Source of the DNA: Fulvia fulva
Taxonomy: Eukaryota > Ascomycota > Dothideomycetes > Mycosphaerellales > Mycosphaerellaceae
DNA: 64,000 nt
Direction of reading: 5' to 3'
NCBI RefSeq assembly: GCF_020509005.1
Contig: NC_063012.1
Span: 4,526,001-4,590,000 of the forward strand
Made by a program: the position numbers and the translations under genes. The notes below the pieces were generated by a model. That model searched no databases, was not told where the DNA came from, and worked only from the letters and a program-made list of their open reading frames with translations. Of the stretch, positions 22,606-35,328 are shown piece after piece (position 1 is the stretch's first letter; each line of letters starts with the position of its first letter).

Positions 22606-22865
22606 AAGAGATATAATAGATACGATAGATATAAGAGGAGAGGAGAGTACTCCGGAGCGTACTCTAAGAGGGGGGGTAGTATTACCGTACCGGCGTATAT
22701 TTACTTAAACCCGTAGGTACGTACCTAGGCCCCGCGTCCGCTAACTAATCCGACAAGCGGCTTAGCGCCCGTATATAACTCTCGCGCCCTCCGCGCCTCT
22801 CTTAGATAGAATATCTATTCGACTTATATCTTACTCGACTACGTACTTATACTTACTTATAATAT
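22606..22865 (+). mobile_element. Second chromovirus: polypurine tract and 3' LTR
   Basis: After the LINE2-E target duplication the plus-strand sequence shows an inverted repeat, agagtac and gtactct, at 22644-22665. It is followed by the polypurine tract aagagggggggta at 22666-22679 and an LTR starting tattaccg at 22680, the RIP form of tgttaccg. A TATA-like gtatataact is at 22771-22780. The order chromodomain, PPT, LTR is as expected for the element whose integrase lies at 16130-17105. The LTR end near 22865 is approximate. Confidence 0.65.
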
Positions 22866-23237
22866 ATAAGAGTATAAATTGGCGTACGACTCGAGATACG
22901 TAGAAAAGGTAGAAATAAATATTTACGGTAAGTATATAATATAGAAAGAAGAAAAGTTCGTAGCCTTAGGCTTATAAGTATATATAAAGTATACCGTATA
23001 AGACGGTACGCCCGTAGACGTCTTAGGTTTAATATACGTACTAGGCGCGATTGTACTATACTCCGTAGAGCCTCTCTATAGCTCGTTATCCTCCTTCTTA
23101 TTAGACCTCTTATTAGCTAGCTTAGTAGTCTCGGCGAGACGTTCTTAGTACTCGGTAATTACCTCTTAAGTATTAGCGGAGTAGTCTACGGCGGCGGTAG
23201 AGCGCTTAAGAGTAGCGGTTTACTATATTATTATTAG
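22866..23237. other. RIP-altered sequence, no gene recognised
   Basis: About 370 bases of TA-rich, stop-rich sequence between the LTR and composite C. It is probably continuous with 28416-28809 and 33772-34131, from which composite C and LINE1-D later split it. I could not assign it to an element. Confidence 0.5.
23224..23237. repeat. Left target-site duplication of composite C
   Basis: tatattattattag, repeated exactly at 28402-28415. It fixes the first base of the module as the g at 23238. Confidence 0.92.
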
Positions 23238-24314
23238 GTCGACGACGAGAATCACCTGTACGTGGTGTCGGCTACGAACCTCTCGTCTAGCTACGAGAGA
23301 GCCAAGTATTCTTACGCTAGAGCGTCGTAGGCGCGACGGGCGCGTAGCGTAGGCGAAGCCGCGGCGAACAGAGGACTACTAGTAAAACGGGTATGAAAAC
23401 TATCCGACGAGCGTGTACTCGTGTCGGGAGCGAGTCCCTCTTCTTTCTACGTGTAAGAAGGGCGCGGAACCGTGGCCTATACGCTCGACAGGACACCTCT
23501 AGTATAAGTGTAGAATTTTCACCTCCGGAGACCGCAAACCGAGCGGGCTAAGCGACGAACATTAGACGAGCGGACTACAGAACAACAACTGAGCGGACTA
23601 TATAACGGCGTCGAGCGGACTACGAAACAATCTGGTGTTTGCTAGCGGGCAATGCGGTGGGTAGGTGGACACGCGACGAAGCCTATAAGGGCCTGTTAAA
23701 CACCCGGTATAGGAACGAGGGTTTTGCCTAAGGCACTGCCTGTCCCGCTACACAACGCACCTAGTCTAATATAGTAGATTGCGACGAGGAAAAGACGATA
23801 GCCTAAGCAAGGAAAAGACGGCTATTAGGACGGGGAAAAGACGTATAATACAAGTGGATTAGTTCTGTGATTGGGGAGGATCGAGGGCAGGGTGATAAGG
23901 AACTTCATATTGGTTAGTAGGTAGAAACGCAAGGAGTACGCTGCCCGGCGTGGTGTGTGCCCCGAGCAAACCTACGAGGCATAGACGGCCGCTTTCTAGA
24001 GATAGGCTGCGGTAACGCGAAGGGCGTCAAAACCTAGGGCGTAGTGTACACTAGTAGCGACGGCTGACACTGTCTATATAGCCCGAGAGGACGGATGCGC
24101 ATGTCGGTCAATAGAGAGCACTAAAGGGCTTAGGCCTATAGAGGTGGATATTGGCTTAAGGAGCAAACAGGGAGGGAGGGCGTAGAGGGAAGCTTTTGCT
24201 CCGGGCTAACCTCTCGAAACGAGGCTACACGGTGGTACTAGATAAGTAGGAAAGCGCGGTTAAGACTTGTCACCTTATCTCGTAGCTAGCTTGCTAAATA
24301 CGATTCCTTCCTTA
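23238..24314 (+). other. 1077-bp module, copy C (complete)
   Basis: Aligns end to end with 1486-2562 at identical length; the differences are CA to TA and TG to TA. The fold-forming bases of the first 90 nucleotides are preserved. The last base is a at 24314, where copy A has g, a RIP-type change. Confidence 0.88.
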
Positions 24315-25022
24315 GGCGTCGAGCGGACTACGAAACAATCTGGTGTTTGCTAGCGGGCAATACGGTGGGTAGGTAGACACGCGACGAAGCCTATAAGGGC
24401 CTATTGAACACCCGGTATAGGAACGAGGGTTTTGCCTAAGGCACTGCCTGTCCCGCTATACAACGCACCTAGTCTGACATAGTAGATTGCGACGAGGAAA
24501 AGACGATAGCCTAAGCAAGGAAAAGACGGCTATTAGGACGGGGAAAAGACGTACAATGCAAGTGGATTAGTTCTGTGATCGGGGAGGATCGAGGGCAGGG
24601 TGATAAGGAACTTCATATTAGTTAGTAGGTGGAAACGCAAGGAGTACGCTACCCGGCGTGGTGTGTGCCCCGAGCAAACCTACGAGGCATAGACGGCCGC
24701 TTTCTAGAGATAGGCTGCGGTAACGCGAAGGGCGTCAAAACCTAGGGCGTGGTATACACTGGCAGCGACGGCTAACACTGTCTGTACAGCCCGAGAGGAC
24801 GGATGCGCATGTCGGTCAATAGAGAGCACTAAAGGGCTTAGGCCTATAGAGGTAGATATTGGCTTAAGGAGCAAATAGGGAGGGAGGGCGTAGAGGGAAG
24901 CTTTTGCTCCGGGCTAACCTCTCGAAACGAGGCTACACGGTAGTGCTAGATGAGTAGGAAAGCGCGGTTAAGACTTGTCACCTTATCTCGTAGCTAGCTT
25001 ACTAAATACGATTCCTTCCTTG
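24315..25022 (+). other. 5'-truncated module in tandem (708 bp)
   Basis: Starts at the module position equal to 1855 in copy A (gcgtcgagcggacta) and runs to the same 3' end, cgattccttccttg. It carries a different set of RIP changes from the complete module just before it. The next bases, ccttgcaatc, are LINE1, so up to five bases ccttg are shared at the junction. Confidence 0.88.
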
Positions 25023-28000
25023 CCTTGCAATCTAGGAGCTATGGATTAACCCGCACCATAAGAGACCAACGACCTGCAAGTCACTAGGCTATACGACATG
25101 CCTACGAGGCGACGGCAGACCCCGTACGTGCTTCTATGTCAGCAAGGACATACTAGAATCCGACTGGGAGGTAGTGTACTACGCAGACGAAGAAGGCGGG
25201 GGCGATATTACCTCCCTCCACGTGGGTAGCACCTGGATACACAACCTATATATACAACCGCCAGCCTCGAGGTCTAGCCGCGACCTAGGGGTCTGCAGAC
25301 ACCTAGACAGTGCGCTTAAGAGACAAGGGTGCCACATCGTAGTAGGAGACTTCAATATACACCACCCTTCCTAGGAAAGCCTTATACAGCCGCACCCTAT
25401 AGCCGACGAAGTACTCGACTTGATGGCGAGCAACGCAATTGCCCTCAATACCCCGAAGGACCTGGGCACCTAGAAGAGAGGGGGACTCCAAGGCACGATC
25501 GACCTCTCCTAGATCTCAGATAGCCACTACCACACGGTAACCTACTATAGGATCGAACATGAACTCGAGGCGTCGTTAGACCACATGCCAGTCAGGACCT
25601 CTATTGCGACATAGATACAACGCACACCAGCGGGAACCCCTAAGCCAAACTGGGGAAAGGCCCACTAGGCCAATATCTAGGCGTACCTCGATAACTCTAA
25701 GAGGCTAGTCCAGATCGCGTAGTAGCAATACAACAGTAAAGACGAGATAGACGAAGTAGTCTAGGGGTTGACAGACGAAATAAGGAAAGCGACCTCACTT
25801 CACGTTCCGCTTGCCTAACTAACGACATGGTCCAAACTATACTAGACGCCGGAGTGCACTACGGTAGTAAGAGAAGCAAGGAGAGCCCGCCGGGTATGGA
25901 CGAGCAGCTATAGCGAGGAGGCCTAGAACGTATATAGGGAGGCATGCCAACAGAAGAAAGCCATAATACGAAGGGAGAAAGCAGTCGGCTGGAGGGCCAT
26001 AGTAGAAGAAATCGCCGGCAAGCTAGAGAGGATGTGGAAGCTAGCGAAATGGGCCCGACAGGACCCTACACAGGGCCCCTCCTTCTCTATCCCAGCGCTA
26101 CAATCGCCTAGTGGCCCGGTTAGCGACCCCGAGGCCAAGGCGCGTCTACTGGCTAGCAAGTTCTTCCCGCCCCTAGTCGAGGCTAATCTAAGCGACATAA
26201 ACAGCTCTACTCCCCTAGCCCCTAGCATCGCGGTCTAACAGGAGGTGTCCGAGGGAGAAGTTGCCGCTGTGCTAAGGAAGTTGCCGGCGAAGAAAGCCCC
26301 GGGGCCGGATGGGATCCCAAACGAGCTACTAAAGAAGTGTAGAGATCAACTAGCCCTAGCAGTTGTAGCAATCTTCAACGCCTGCCTATAGACCGGGTAC
26401 CACCCGATAGCTTTTAAACAATCGACGACAGTGGTCCTACGTAAGCCGTAGAAGGAAGACTATACGCAGGTGAAGTCGTACCGCCCAATTGCGCTCCTTA
26501 ACACTCTTAGGAAGGCGCTTAAGAAGCTAGTTATAACGAGACTCTCCGAGGCGGTAGAGGAACACTCCCTACTCCCGGACACCTAGATAGGTGCGCGCCT
26601 ATAGCGATCGACGCTATCCGCGATGGAACTTATCACCTCTTAGGTAAAGGCCATCTGGTATAAGAATAGGGACAAGGTGGCTTCCTTACTTAGCCTAGAC
26701 ATATCGGGAGCCTTCGACTACGTGTCACACCCGCGGCTACTCTACATCCTAAGGTCGAAAGGACTCCCTAAGTGGCTTGTCAACTTCGTACGGTCCTATC
26801 TCGAAAACCGTAGTACGTCGATCCTGGTCGGCCAGTACAGAAGCCCATTTTAAGTAGTCTACACTAGAATCCCGTAAGGCTTAACGCTAGTACCTATTCT
26901 GTTCCTCTTCTTTATAGCGACGCTACTCCCAGCCCTAGAATCCCAGAACACCGCTGCGAGCGGCTTCGTAGACGACACAAACATCCTAGCGTGGTCTTCC
27001 TCGACTAAGGAGAACTGTAGGCTACTAGAAGAGAAGCACAAGATCTACGAGGACTAGGCTAGGAGGCACGGGGCTAGGTTTGCCCTAGAAAAGTACAATC
27101 TGATACACTTTACGCGCCGGCCACGGTTCCACAATATGCAAGCTTCTATCTAGATATAGGGGCATACGACTAACCCGGCAAATCAGCTCAGGATCCTCGG
27201 ACTATAGGTGGACCCGGCGCTACGGTAGAGGAAGCACGTATAGGTAATATTACGGAAAGCTGAACAGAATATAGCATCATACCAGAGGCTTACTGCGTCT
27301 ATATAGGGGGCGGACTTCCGGTAGTCACGACTTCTATATACGGCTATTATACGGCTAGTCCTTACCTATAGTAGCCAAGTGTAGTCCTTAGGCGAGAGGG
27401 CCTGCCTATCGAAGGGACTCGTCGCGCCGCTAGCGAAGATCCAAAACCAATGCCTAAGGAAGGTCACCGGGGCATATAAGTCGACACTAACGAGGATACT
27501 TAAGCATAAGACCGCTATACCGCCGATCGACCTATACATCTAGGGACTACGGACCTCCTACTTAGGCAAGTCGGCACAGTACCTAGTATAGAAGGTTATC
27601 GCTAGTATAGTCGTAAGGGCCCGCGAATCAGTACTAGCGTATAGGGGCATTCGACCCGGAAACGAGCCGAACTACCGGGTAAGGGACGAACAGCTAGCAA
27701 CATAATAGGAAGGTAAGAAATCGTTTGTAGAGCAACTATAGAAAGAGAGGTGGAATAACTAGGTTGTAGGGCATAGTGGACGCCCTTAGCTAGCGGGACA
27801 ACCTAAGGAATGGTTAGCTACAAAATCCGCGGTCAAGCACCCCCCGAAGCTTATCTACTACCGCCTTACGAGGGCACAGAGTAGCATAGCAACCTAACTG
27901 CGAAGCGAACACATCGGCCTCTAGGGGTACCTATCATAGAGGAAGGTTCTAGGATACACGAATACTAGCTGCCCCTACGGCTATCGCTCCTAGAACGTAC

Positions 28001-28230
28001 GGTACGTACTACTCGTCTGTCCGAGGTAGTCGCTAGGAAGGGGGGAGTAGATAGTAAAGGCGAGGAACCGGACGATTAGGGCACTTCTTAATAACGCTAA
28101 GGACCTACGGCGCATTACGAACTAGATACTAGAGAAGGGCTAGCTAGAATAGTACCGCCTAGTAGGAGTAGTATAGGAAGAGAGGATACGACGTAGCGCG
28201 ACGAGACCGGCTAGGAGCGGGGGCTAACGG
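25023..28230 (+). pseudogene. LINE1 ORF2 part in composite C: endonuclease C-terminal part and RT, broken
   Basis: Begins inside the endonuclease; VVGDFNIHHPS is encoded at about 25337-25374. The reverse transcriptase spans about 26230-27270 with FVDD at 26965-26976. Stops by RIP are numerous. Between about 27268 and 27545 the sequence is the same as the corresponding patch of composite A, including its RIP changes. Confidence 0.85.
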
Positions 28231-28401
28231 GGTAGTGATATAGACTACGTACGTTCAGAGGGAAAGCTAAACTAGATAAGGAGTAGTCGGGGGCGGGAAG
28301 GGTTTTCACCTATTCGGGTTTCCCTTTGTACATAACAATAGATATATACCTGTATAGGCCGGATAGGGTCCTAGAACAGGGGAATGACAAATCTATCTAT
28401 C

Positions 28402-28415
28402 TATATTATTATTAG
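28402..28415. repeat. Right target-site duplication of composite C
   Basis: tatattattattag, equal to 23224-23237. Confidence 0.92.
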
Positions 28416-28809
28416 CGTACGATTTAGGTACGAGTTACCGTACTTAGAAAAAACTTACGAGGCGCTACTTAGCTAGAATAAGCTTAAGAAAGTCGGCGGA
28501 CGTCTTAGAGTTCTTACTAGAACGGCTAACTAAGGTACTAGTACGTACTATACTTAGTCTATATAGCGTAAGCTCGTCGGTAAGTATCTTATAGAAACGT
28601 ACGAGCGCGACGGCTACCGCTAAGAGCTAAGTATCGGTCTTATACTAAGGCTTAGTAATAGTAGCGCGGCGGGCTAAATAGATATTATAGAGGCCTAGAG
28701 TATACTCGATAGAGGCTTCTATAGCGGTCGGTACCTAAGATTAATTAGTAATTACGTACGAGTCGCGTAGCCGAGAATAAGGATATATACCTCGTTATAG
28801 CTAGTACGA
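28416..28809. other. RIP-altered spacer between composite C and LINE1-D
   Basis: Continues the sequence interrupted by composite C. No motif recognised. Confidence 0.5.
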
Positions 28810-28823
28810 TAGCTATCTATATA

Positions 28824-31800
28824 GATAGATAGATTTGTTATTCCCCTATTCTAGGACCCTATCCGGCCTATATAGGTATATATCTATTGTTATATATAAA
28901 GGGAAACCCGAATAGGTAAAAACCCTTCCCGCCCCCGACTACTCCTTATCTAGATTAGCTTTCCCTCTAAACGTACGTAGTCTATATCACTACCCCGTTA
29001 GCCCCCGCTCCTAGCCGGTCTCGTCGCGCTACGTCGTATCCTCTCTTCCTATACTACTCCTACTAGGCGGTACTATTCTAGCTAGCCCTTCTCTAGTATC
29101 TAGTTCGTAATGCGCCGTAGGTCCTTAGCGTTATTAAGAAGTGCCCTAATCGTCCGGTTCCTCGCCTTTACTATCTACTCCCCCCTTCCTAGCGACTACC
29201 TCGGACAGACGAGTAGTACGTACCGTACGTTCTAGGAGCGATAGCCGTAGGGGCAGCTAGTATTCGTGTATCCTAGAACCTTCCTCTATAATAGGTACCC
29301 CTAGAGGCCGATGTGTTCGCTTCGTAGTTGGGTTGCTATGCTACTCTATGCCCTCGTAAGGCGGTAGTAGATAAGCTTCGGGGGGTGCTTGACCGCGGAT
29401 TTTGTAGCTGACCATTCCTTAGGTTGTCCCGCTAGCTAAGGGCGTCCACTATGCCCTACAACCTAGTTGTTCCACCTCTCTTTCTATAGTTGCTCTACAA
29501 ACGATTTCTCACCTTCCTATTATATTACTAGCTGTTCGTCCCTTACCCGGTAGTTCGGCTCGTTTCCGGGTCGAATGCCCTTATACGCTAGTACTAATTC
29601 GCGGGCCCTTACGACTATACTAGCGATAACCTTCTATACTAGGTACTATACCGACTTGCCTAAGTAGGAGGTCCGTAGTCCCTGGATATATAGGTCGATC
29701 GGCGGTATAGCGGTCTCGTACTTAAGCATCCTCGTTAGTGTCGACTTATATGCCCCGGTGACCTTCCTTAGGCATTGGTTTTAGATCTTCGCTAGCGGCG
29801 CGACGAGTCCCTTCGATAGGCAGGCCCTCTCGTCTAAGGACTACACTTAGCTACTATAGGTAAGGACTAGCCGTATAATAGCCGTATATAGAAGTCGTAA
29901 CTACCGGAAGTCCGCCCCCTATATAGACGTAGTAAGCCTCTAGTATAATACTATATTCTGTTTAGCTTTCCGTAATATTGCCTATACGTACTTCCTCTAC
30001 CGTAGCGCCGGGTCTACCTATAGTCCGAGGATCCTAAGCTGATTTGCCGGGTTAGTCGTATGCCCCTATATCTAGATAGAAGCTTGTATATTGTAGAACC
30101 GTGGCCGGCGCGTAAAGTATATCAGATTGTACTTTTCTAGGGCAAACCGAGCCCCGTGCCTCCTAGCCTAGTCCTCGCAGATCTTATGCTTCTCTTCTAG
30201 TAGCCTATAGTTCTCCTTAGTCGACGAAGACTACGCTAGGATGTTTGTGTCGTCTACGAAGCCGCTCGCAGCGGTGTTCTAGGATTCTAGGGCTAGGAGT
30301 AGCGTCGCTATAAAGAAGAGGAATAGAATAGGTACTAGCGTTAAGCCTTACGGGATTCTAGTATAGACTACTTAAAATAGGCTTCTATACTAGCCGACTA
30401 GGATCGACGTACTACGGTTTTAGAGGTAGGACCGTACGAAGTTGACAAGCTACTTAGGGAGTCCTTTCGACCTTAGGATATAGAGTAGCCGCGGGTATAA
30501 TACGTAGTCGAAGGCTCCTAATATGTCTAGGCTAAGTAAGGAAGCCACCTTGTCCCTATTCTTATACTAGATAGCCTTTACCTAAGAGGTGATAAGTTCT
30601 ATCGCGGATAGCGTCGATCGCTATAGGCGCGCACCTATCTAGGTGTCCGGGAGTAGGGAGTGTTCCTCTACCGCCTCGGAGAGTCTCGTTATAACTAGCT
30701 TCTTAAGCGCCTTCCTTAGAGTGTTAAGGAGCGCAATTGGGCGGTACGACTTCACCTACGTATAGTCTTCCTTTTACGGCTTACGTAGGACCACTGTCGT
30801 CGATTGTTTAAAAGCTATCGGGTGGTATCCGGTCTATAGGTAGGCGTTAAAGATCGCTATAACTACTAGGGCTAGTTGATCTCTACACTTCTTTAGTAGC
30901 TCGTTTAGGATCCTATCCGGCCCCGGGGCTTTCTTCGCCGGCAACTTCCTTAGTATAGCGGCAACTTCTCCCTCGGACACCTCCTATTAGACCGCGATAC
31001 TAGGGGCTAGGGGAGTAGAGCTATTTATGTCGCTTAGATTAGCCTCGACTAGGGGCGGGAAGAACTTGCTAGCTAGTAGACGCGCCTTGGCCTCGGGGTC
31101 GCTAACCGGGCCACTAGGCGATTATAGCGCTAGGATAGAGAAGGAGGGGCCCTATATAGGGTCCTGTCGGGCCCATTTCGCTAGCTTCTACATCCTCTCT
31201 AGCTTACCGGCGATTTCTTCTACTATAGCCCTCTAGCCGACTACTTTCTCCCTCTATATTATGGCTTTCTTCTATTAGCATGCCTCACTATATACGTTCT
31301 AGGCCTCCTCGCTATAGCTACTCGTCTACACCCGGCGGGCTCTCCTTACTTCTCTTACTACCGTAGTGTACTCCGGCGTCTAGTATAGTTTAGACTATAT
31401 CGTTAGTTAGGTAAGCGGAACGTAAAGTAAGGTCGCTTTTCTTATTTCGTCTATTAACCCCTAGACTACTTCGTCTATCTCGTCTTTACTATTATATTAC
31501 TACTACGCAATCTAGACTAGCCTCTTAGAGTTATCGAGGTACGCCTAGATATTAGCCTAGTAGGCCTTTCCCTAGTTTAGCTTAGGGGTTCTCGCTAGTA
31601 TACGTTATATCTTTATCGTAATAGAGGTCCTGACTAGTATATAGTCTAACGACGCCTCGAGTTTATATTCGATCCTATAGTAGGTTACCGTATAGTAGTG
31701 GCTATCTAAGATCTAGGAGAGGTCGATCGTGCCTTAGAGTCCCCCTCTCTTCTAGGTACCTAGGTCCTTTAGGGTATTAAGGGCAATTGCGTTGCTCGCT

Positions 31801-33757
31801 ATCAAGTCGAGTACTTCGTCGGCTATAGGGTACGGCTACATAAGGCTTTCCTAGGAAGGGTAGTATATATTAAAGTCTCCTACTACGATGTGGTACCCTT
31901 ATCTCTTAAGCGCACTGTCTAGGTGTCTATAGACCCCTAGGTCGCGGCTAGACCTCGAGGCTAGCGGTTGTATATATAGGTTGTGTATCTAGGTGCTACC
32001 TACGTAGAGGGAGGTAATATCGCCCCCGCCTTCTTCGTCTACGTAGTATACTACCTCCTAGTCGGATTCTAGTATATCCTTACTAACATAGAAGCACGTA
32101 CGGGGTCTGCCGTCGCCTCGTAGGCATATCGTGTAGCCTAGTAACTTGTAGGTCGTTAGTCTCTTATAGTGCGGGTCAATCTATAGCTCCTAGATTATAA
32201 GGACGTAGTAGACGCGCGGGTCCGCCTCGTATAGGAAATGGTTCTGGACTATATCCTTGCTATAGTTAACGTTATACTAGATGATACTAAGCGTGTCGAG
32301 GCTAGTTATCGGTATCGATAATCATTTCCTCTATATCGTCCTATGTCCTACTACCCTATACGTCCTAGTCTATGCCTATCGGCTATATACTAAAGGGGAG
32401 CCGGGCCTAGTTAGATTCCCTCGCCGTAGCTAGTAGAGTACGTGGCCTCCCGTTCGCCCTAGGTTACGTATCCTTTATATCGTTCTCGGCCCTAGGGCGC
32501 TTATACCCGACCGCCGCTAGTTAGTTCCGGTATAGACTAGCCTTACGGTCGCCGTAGAATCTTAGGGCGACGATTCTGTTTATAATTGCCTTGTTTTTCG
32601 CTAGTTTCCGCTATAGGCATTCCGTACTATACGATAGGTAGTGCCCCGGACAGTTCGCGTACTGTCTCGTAGTCGATATATAGTCCCTAGATATATAGTC
32701 TCCTATATAGTTCGAGTAGGCCTACTTATTTATATACGTATAGGTTTGGTGTCTATACTGTTAGCATTTAAAGTATTAGAGGACACGAAAGGATAAGGAG
32801 TGCTTTTCTACTATCTTGAGGCTATATTACTAGACTAGGCCTTATTCTATCGCTAGATCCGCCGCTTTCGCGTCTTGTAGCTATACTATTAGCGCCGAGG
32901 CCTTCTTGCCTTCTAGCCATTTCCTATAGAGCCAAGTCGCCTTCTAGATTAGAGAGTTAAGAGTGACCGGGTTGTCCTCTTAGAGAGCGCGTAGGTGACC
33001 CTAGTTAGTTAGGTCAAACTCCTTAGGTATGTCGTAGACTAGGATCGTAAATTGTTTCGTTAAGACCTTCGCTAATGCCGTAACCTTAGATGCCTACTAT
33101 AGCTATACCTCTAGGTACCTCCTAGTAGTAGTAGAGCTAGTATAGATCTATAGAGTGCCGTTAGACTATTAGTTCACTACGACCACCCCTAGTTAGTTAA
33201 TTCGTTAGGCGAGCTCCTTATTCGATAGCTTCGTAACTTCGGCCTAGTCTTCCTTTGCTATAATACGGATCGTAACTACATCGTACGTTAGGCGGGGGCC
33301 TAGTATCGATACCGCGACCGATACCTAGCTATAGGGGTGTTGATTCCGGGTGGCCTTACTAATCGCCTAGGACGTCGTCCTTATTTCTTATTGCCCTCGG
33401 TAATACGACAGTATAAGCGCCGTACGTAGCTAAGTGATCATTACCTATAGAGACCGGTAAGGGAGCTAATCGTTAGTTTCTATACTTTTTACGTCCTCTA
33501 TAAGTTGCTACTAGTTGTCTTAAGGGGGCTTCGTCTATAGGGCCGTAGGCGCCGTTAGTACCGTAGCCTCGGCTACTATTACCTAGGAGTTGCCTAATGT
33601 AGCTAGGCACCTCCGCGGCGTTTAGAGCTGAAGAAATAGGGTGAAGAGAGCTTCAAGCTATCCAGATTAAATAAGGTAGAATTCCCTTAGTCCTAGGGGT
33701 AGTGGCCTACTTTATATATTATTAGAATAGCCTTGATAAGAGCTTTCGAATGTGTCG
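28824..33757 (-). mobile_element. LINE1 copy D, near full-length, heavily RIPed
   Basis: A 4.93-kb element on the minus strand with tagctatctatata duplicated at 28810-28823 and 33758-33771. It aligns with copy B along its whole length: RT FVDD at 30249-30260, endonuclease about 31300-32150, ORF1 knuckles about 32600-32780. It lacks the first ~57 bp of B. It is full of stops from CA to TA and TG to TA changes, so it is older than B or was exposed to more RIP cycles. Confidence 0.9.
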
Positions 33758-33771
33758 TAGCTATCTATATA

Positions 33772-34131
33772 ATGCTTATATCTAGTAGAACTCTTATTAT
33801 TGCTCTTATACTTTTCGCTCTTAGCGATATTTACTATATAACAAGTATAGGTTAGCTCGTAAAGAGATAGCGCTAGTACTATAGCTAGCGCGGCCGCGAA
33901 GTCGTATAGTTAGAAGCGCTTAAGGGTACGCTAGAAGCAGCCTCTTAGGACGACGTAGGAGGGTATAATAGTAGTATAGCGAGTAAGAGGCGAGCGAGCT
34001 ATAGTACAAGAGAATTAAAGGTACGAAGAAGACGAGAAGCGCTAGTTTACTAATATTACTAGTAGTATTACTATAGAACTAAAGATGTATAATAAGAAAG
34101 AAGAAGGAAATAAGGATAAGTTAGAAATACT
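33772..34131. other. RIP-altered spacer, no gene recognised
   Basis: Sequence between LINE1-D and the Pogo-like element; a short plus-strand open frame at 34085-34285 runs into the inverted repeat and is not a gene. Confidence 0.45.
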
Positions 34132-34250
34132 TAACGTACTTTACTACCGAGCGGGCTATACTACCGAGCGGGCTACTTTTACTAAGAAGTATAACGTACT
34201 TTACTACCGAGCGGGCTATACTACCGAGCGGGCTACTTTTACTAAGAACT
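34132..34250 (+). repeat. Terminal inverted repeat of Pogo-like element, present twice in tandem
   Basis: A 60-bp unit beginning taacgtactttactaccg occurs at 34132-34190 and again at 34192-34250. Each unit contains two direct 17-bp subrepeats actaccgagcgggctat/c. The second unit is the left inverted repeat matching 35270-35328. The outer unit could be a leftover end of another copy or a slippage duplication. Confidence 0.8.
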
Positions 34251-35328
34251 GTACTACTTCTACTTTAATTACGACGGTATCTTAACACGACGACATCCTA
34301 TAGAATCGTTACTAGGAGGACAATTCCTCTTTAGATTCTTCGCTATCTAGCAAGTCTACTTAATAGGTACGTACGTTATGCCCCGACTCGCTATATCGCT
34401 TATAGCGTCGTAGCCTTAGTACTAGCCGAATACTATCTAGCGACTCTCTACTCACTTCCTACCTCCTAGTATCCTCTAGAGGTATTAATTGCGACGCCTT
34501 ATTAAAGGTTAGAGACCCTCTAGACTGAATGTACTTACGCTTTCGTGCTTTCCGCTATATAAGGGCCTCGTTAGACTTACGTAGCTTACTAATCTCGCTT
34601 CTTATAAGAGCGATTTAATACGCTATCTCTCTACTCCCTCTCTATTGCCCTATTAAACGACCTTCCTCTTTCTACTACGCCTTTCTAAACCCGTAACGAC
34701 GCTCTAAGACGTAATGACACCTATTATAAACCCTGTCTCGTCGAAGTTATAGGTATCCTAGTTAAGGATGCTATACTTCTCCTTTATATTACGTATAAGT
34801 AAGAACTACTTCTCGATAACGTCTAGATCTTCTATTAGGGCTCGCTAACGATCGTATCTACGTATTATACGAACCTTTAGCTCACGATGCCGCCTAATAA
34901 ACCTGTCTGTCTAATTGAGACTAGCGGGCTTAAGACCCTTCTCTTATAGTAATGAATTGGCTATTACTCGTATACTAGCCTTTAATAGTAGGAAACCTCT
35001 AAGATCTAGCTCGAGTATATACTTAAGTATCACCCTCTCTTCTAGCTCTATAAGCTTCTTCAAATTAGGCTCGTAGTCACCCCGAGGAGGTCGTGTATTC
35101 AATCGATATCCTAGTATAGTTCGAGACGCGTCGTATACCTTTATAGTAAGTCGATTCGTAATTGTCGCGTCGCGTTTCGTAGCCTAGACAGCTAAGGTCA
35201 GTTTGGCCTCGTTTAAAGACAATATACGCTATAATAGTAGTTATATAGCTATATCTATAGAAGTAGTACAGTTCTTAGTAAAAGTGGCCCGCTCGGTAGT
35301 ATAGCCCGCTCGATAGTAAAGTACGTTA
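34192..35328 (-). mobile_element. Tc1/mariner, Pogo/Fot1-type DNA transposon (decayed)
   Basis: A 59-bp inverted repeat at 34192-34250 and 35270-35328 is flanked by TA, the target of this superfamily. The minus strand encodes a Pogo-type transposase remnant. At about 1.14 kb it is shorter than full Fot1-like elements (about 1.9 kb, family knowledge), so the centre has probably been lost. Confidence 0.8.
34300..35240 (-). pseudogene. Pogo/Fot1 transposase remnant
   Basis: Read from 35240 downwards on the minus strand: a DNA-binding helix-turn-helix region (RDATITNRLTIKVYDASR, then TRPPRGDYEPNLKKLIELEE), a CENP-B-like region, and the first catalytic block YNFDETGFIIGVITS at about 34700-34760. 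After this the expected DDE stretch with its second and third acidic residues is not found and the frame moves to a charged C-terminal region. Several stops. Inactive, probably internally deleted. Confidence 0.75.

Larger units (their letters stand above)
23238..28401 (+). mobile_element. Composite retroelement C: module, partial module, truncated LINE1
   Basis: This is one insertion between perfect 14-bp duplications. Order: complete module (23238-24314), 5'-truncated module (24315-25022), LINE1 from within the endonuclease to the 3' end (25023-28401), and (TATC)n tail. LINE1 is cut at a different place than in composite A, while the module 3' end is the same. Heavily RIPed relative to A: for example cctagtctgacatggtag in A is cctagtctaatatagtag here. 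Confidence 0.9.
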
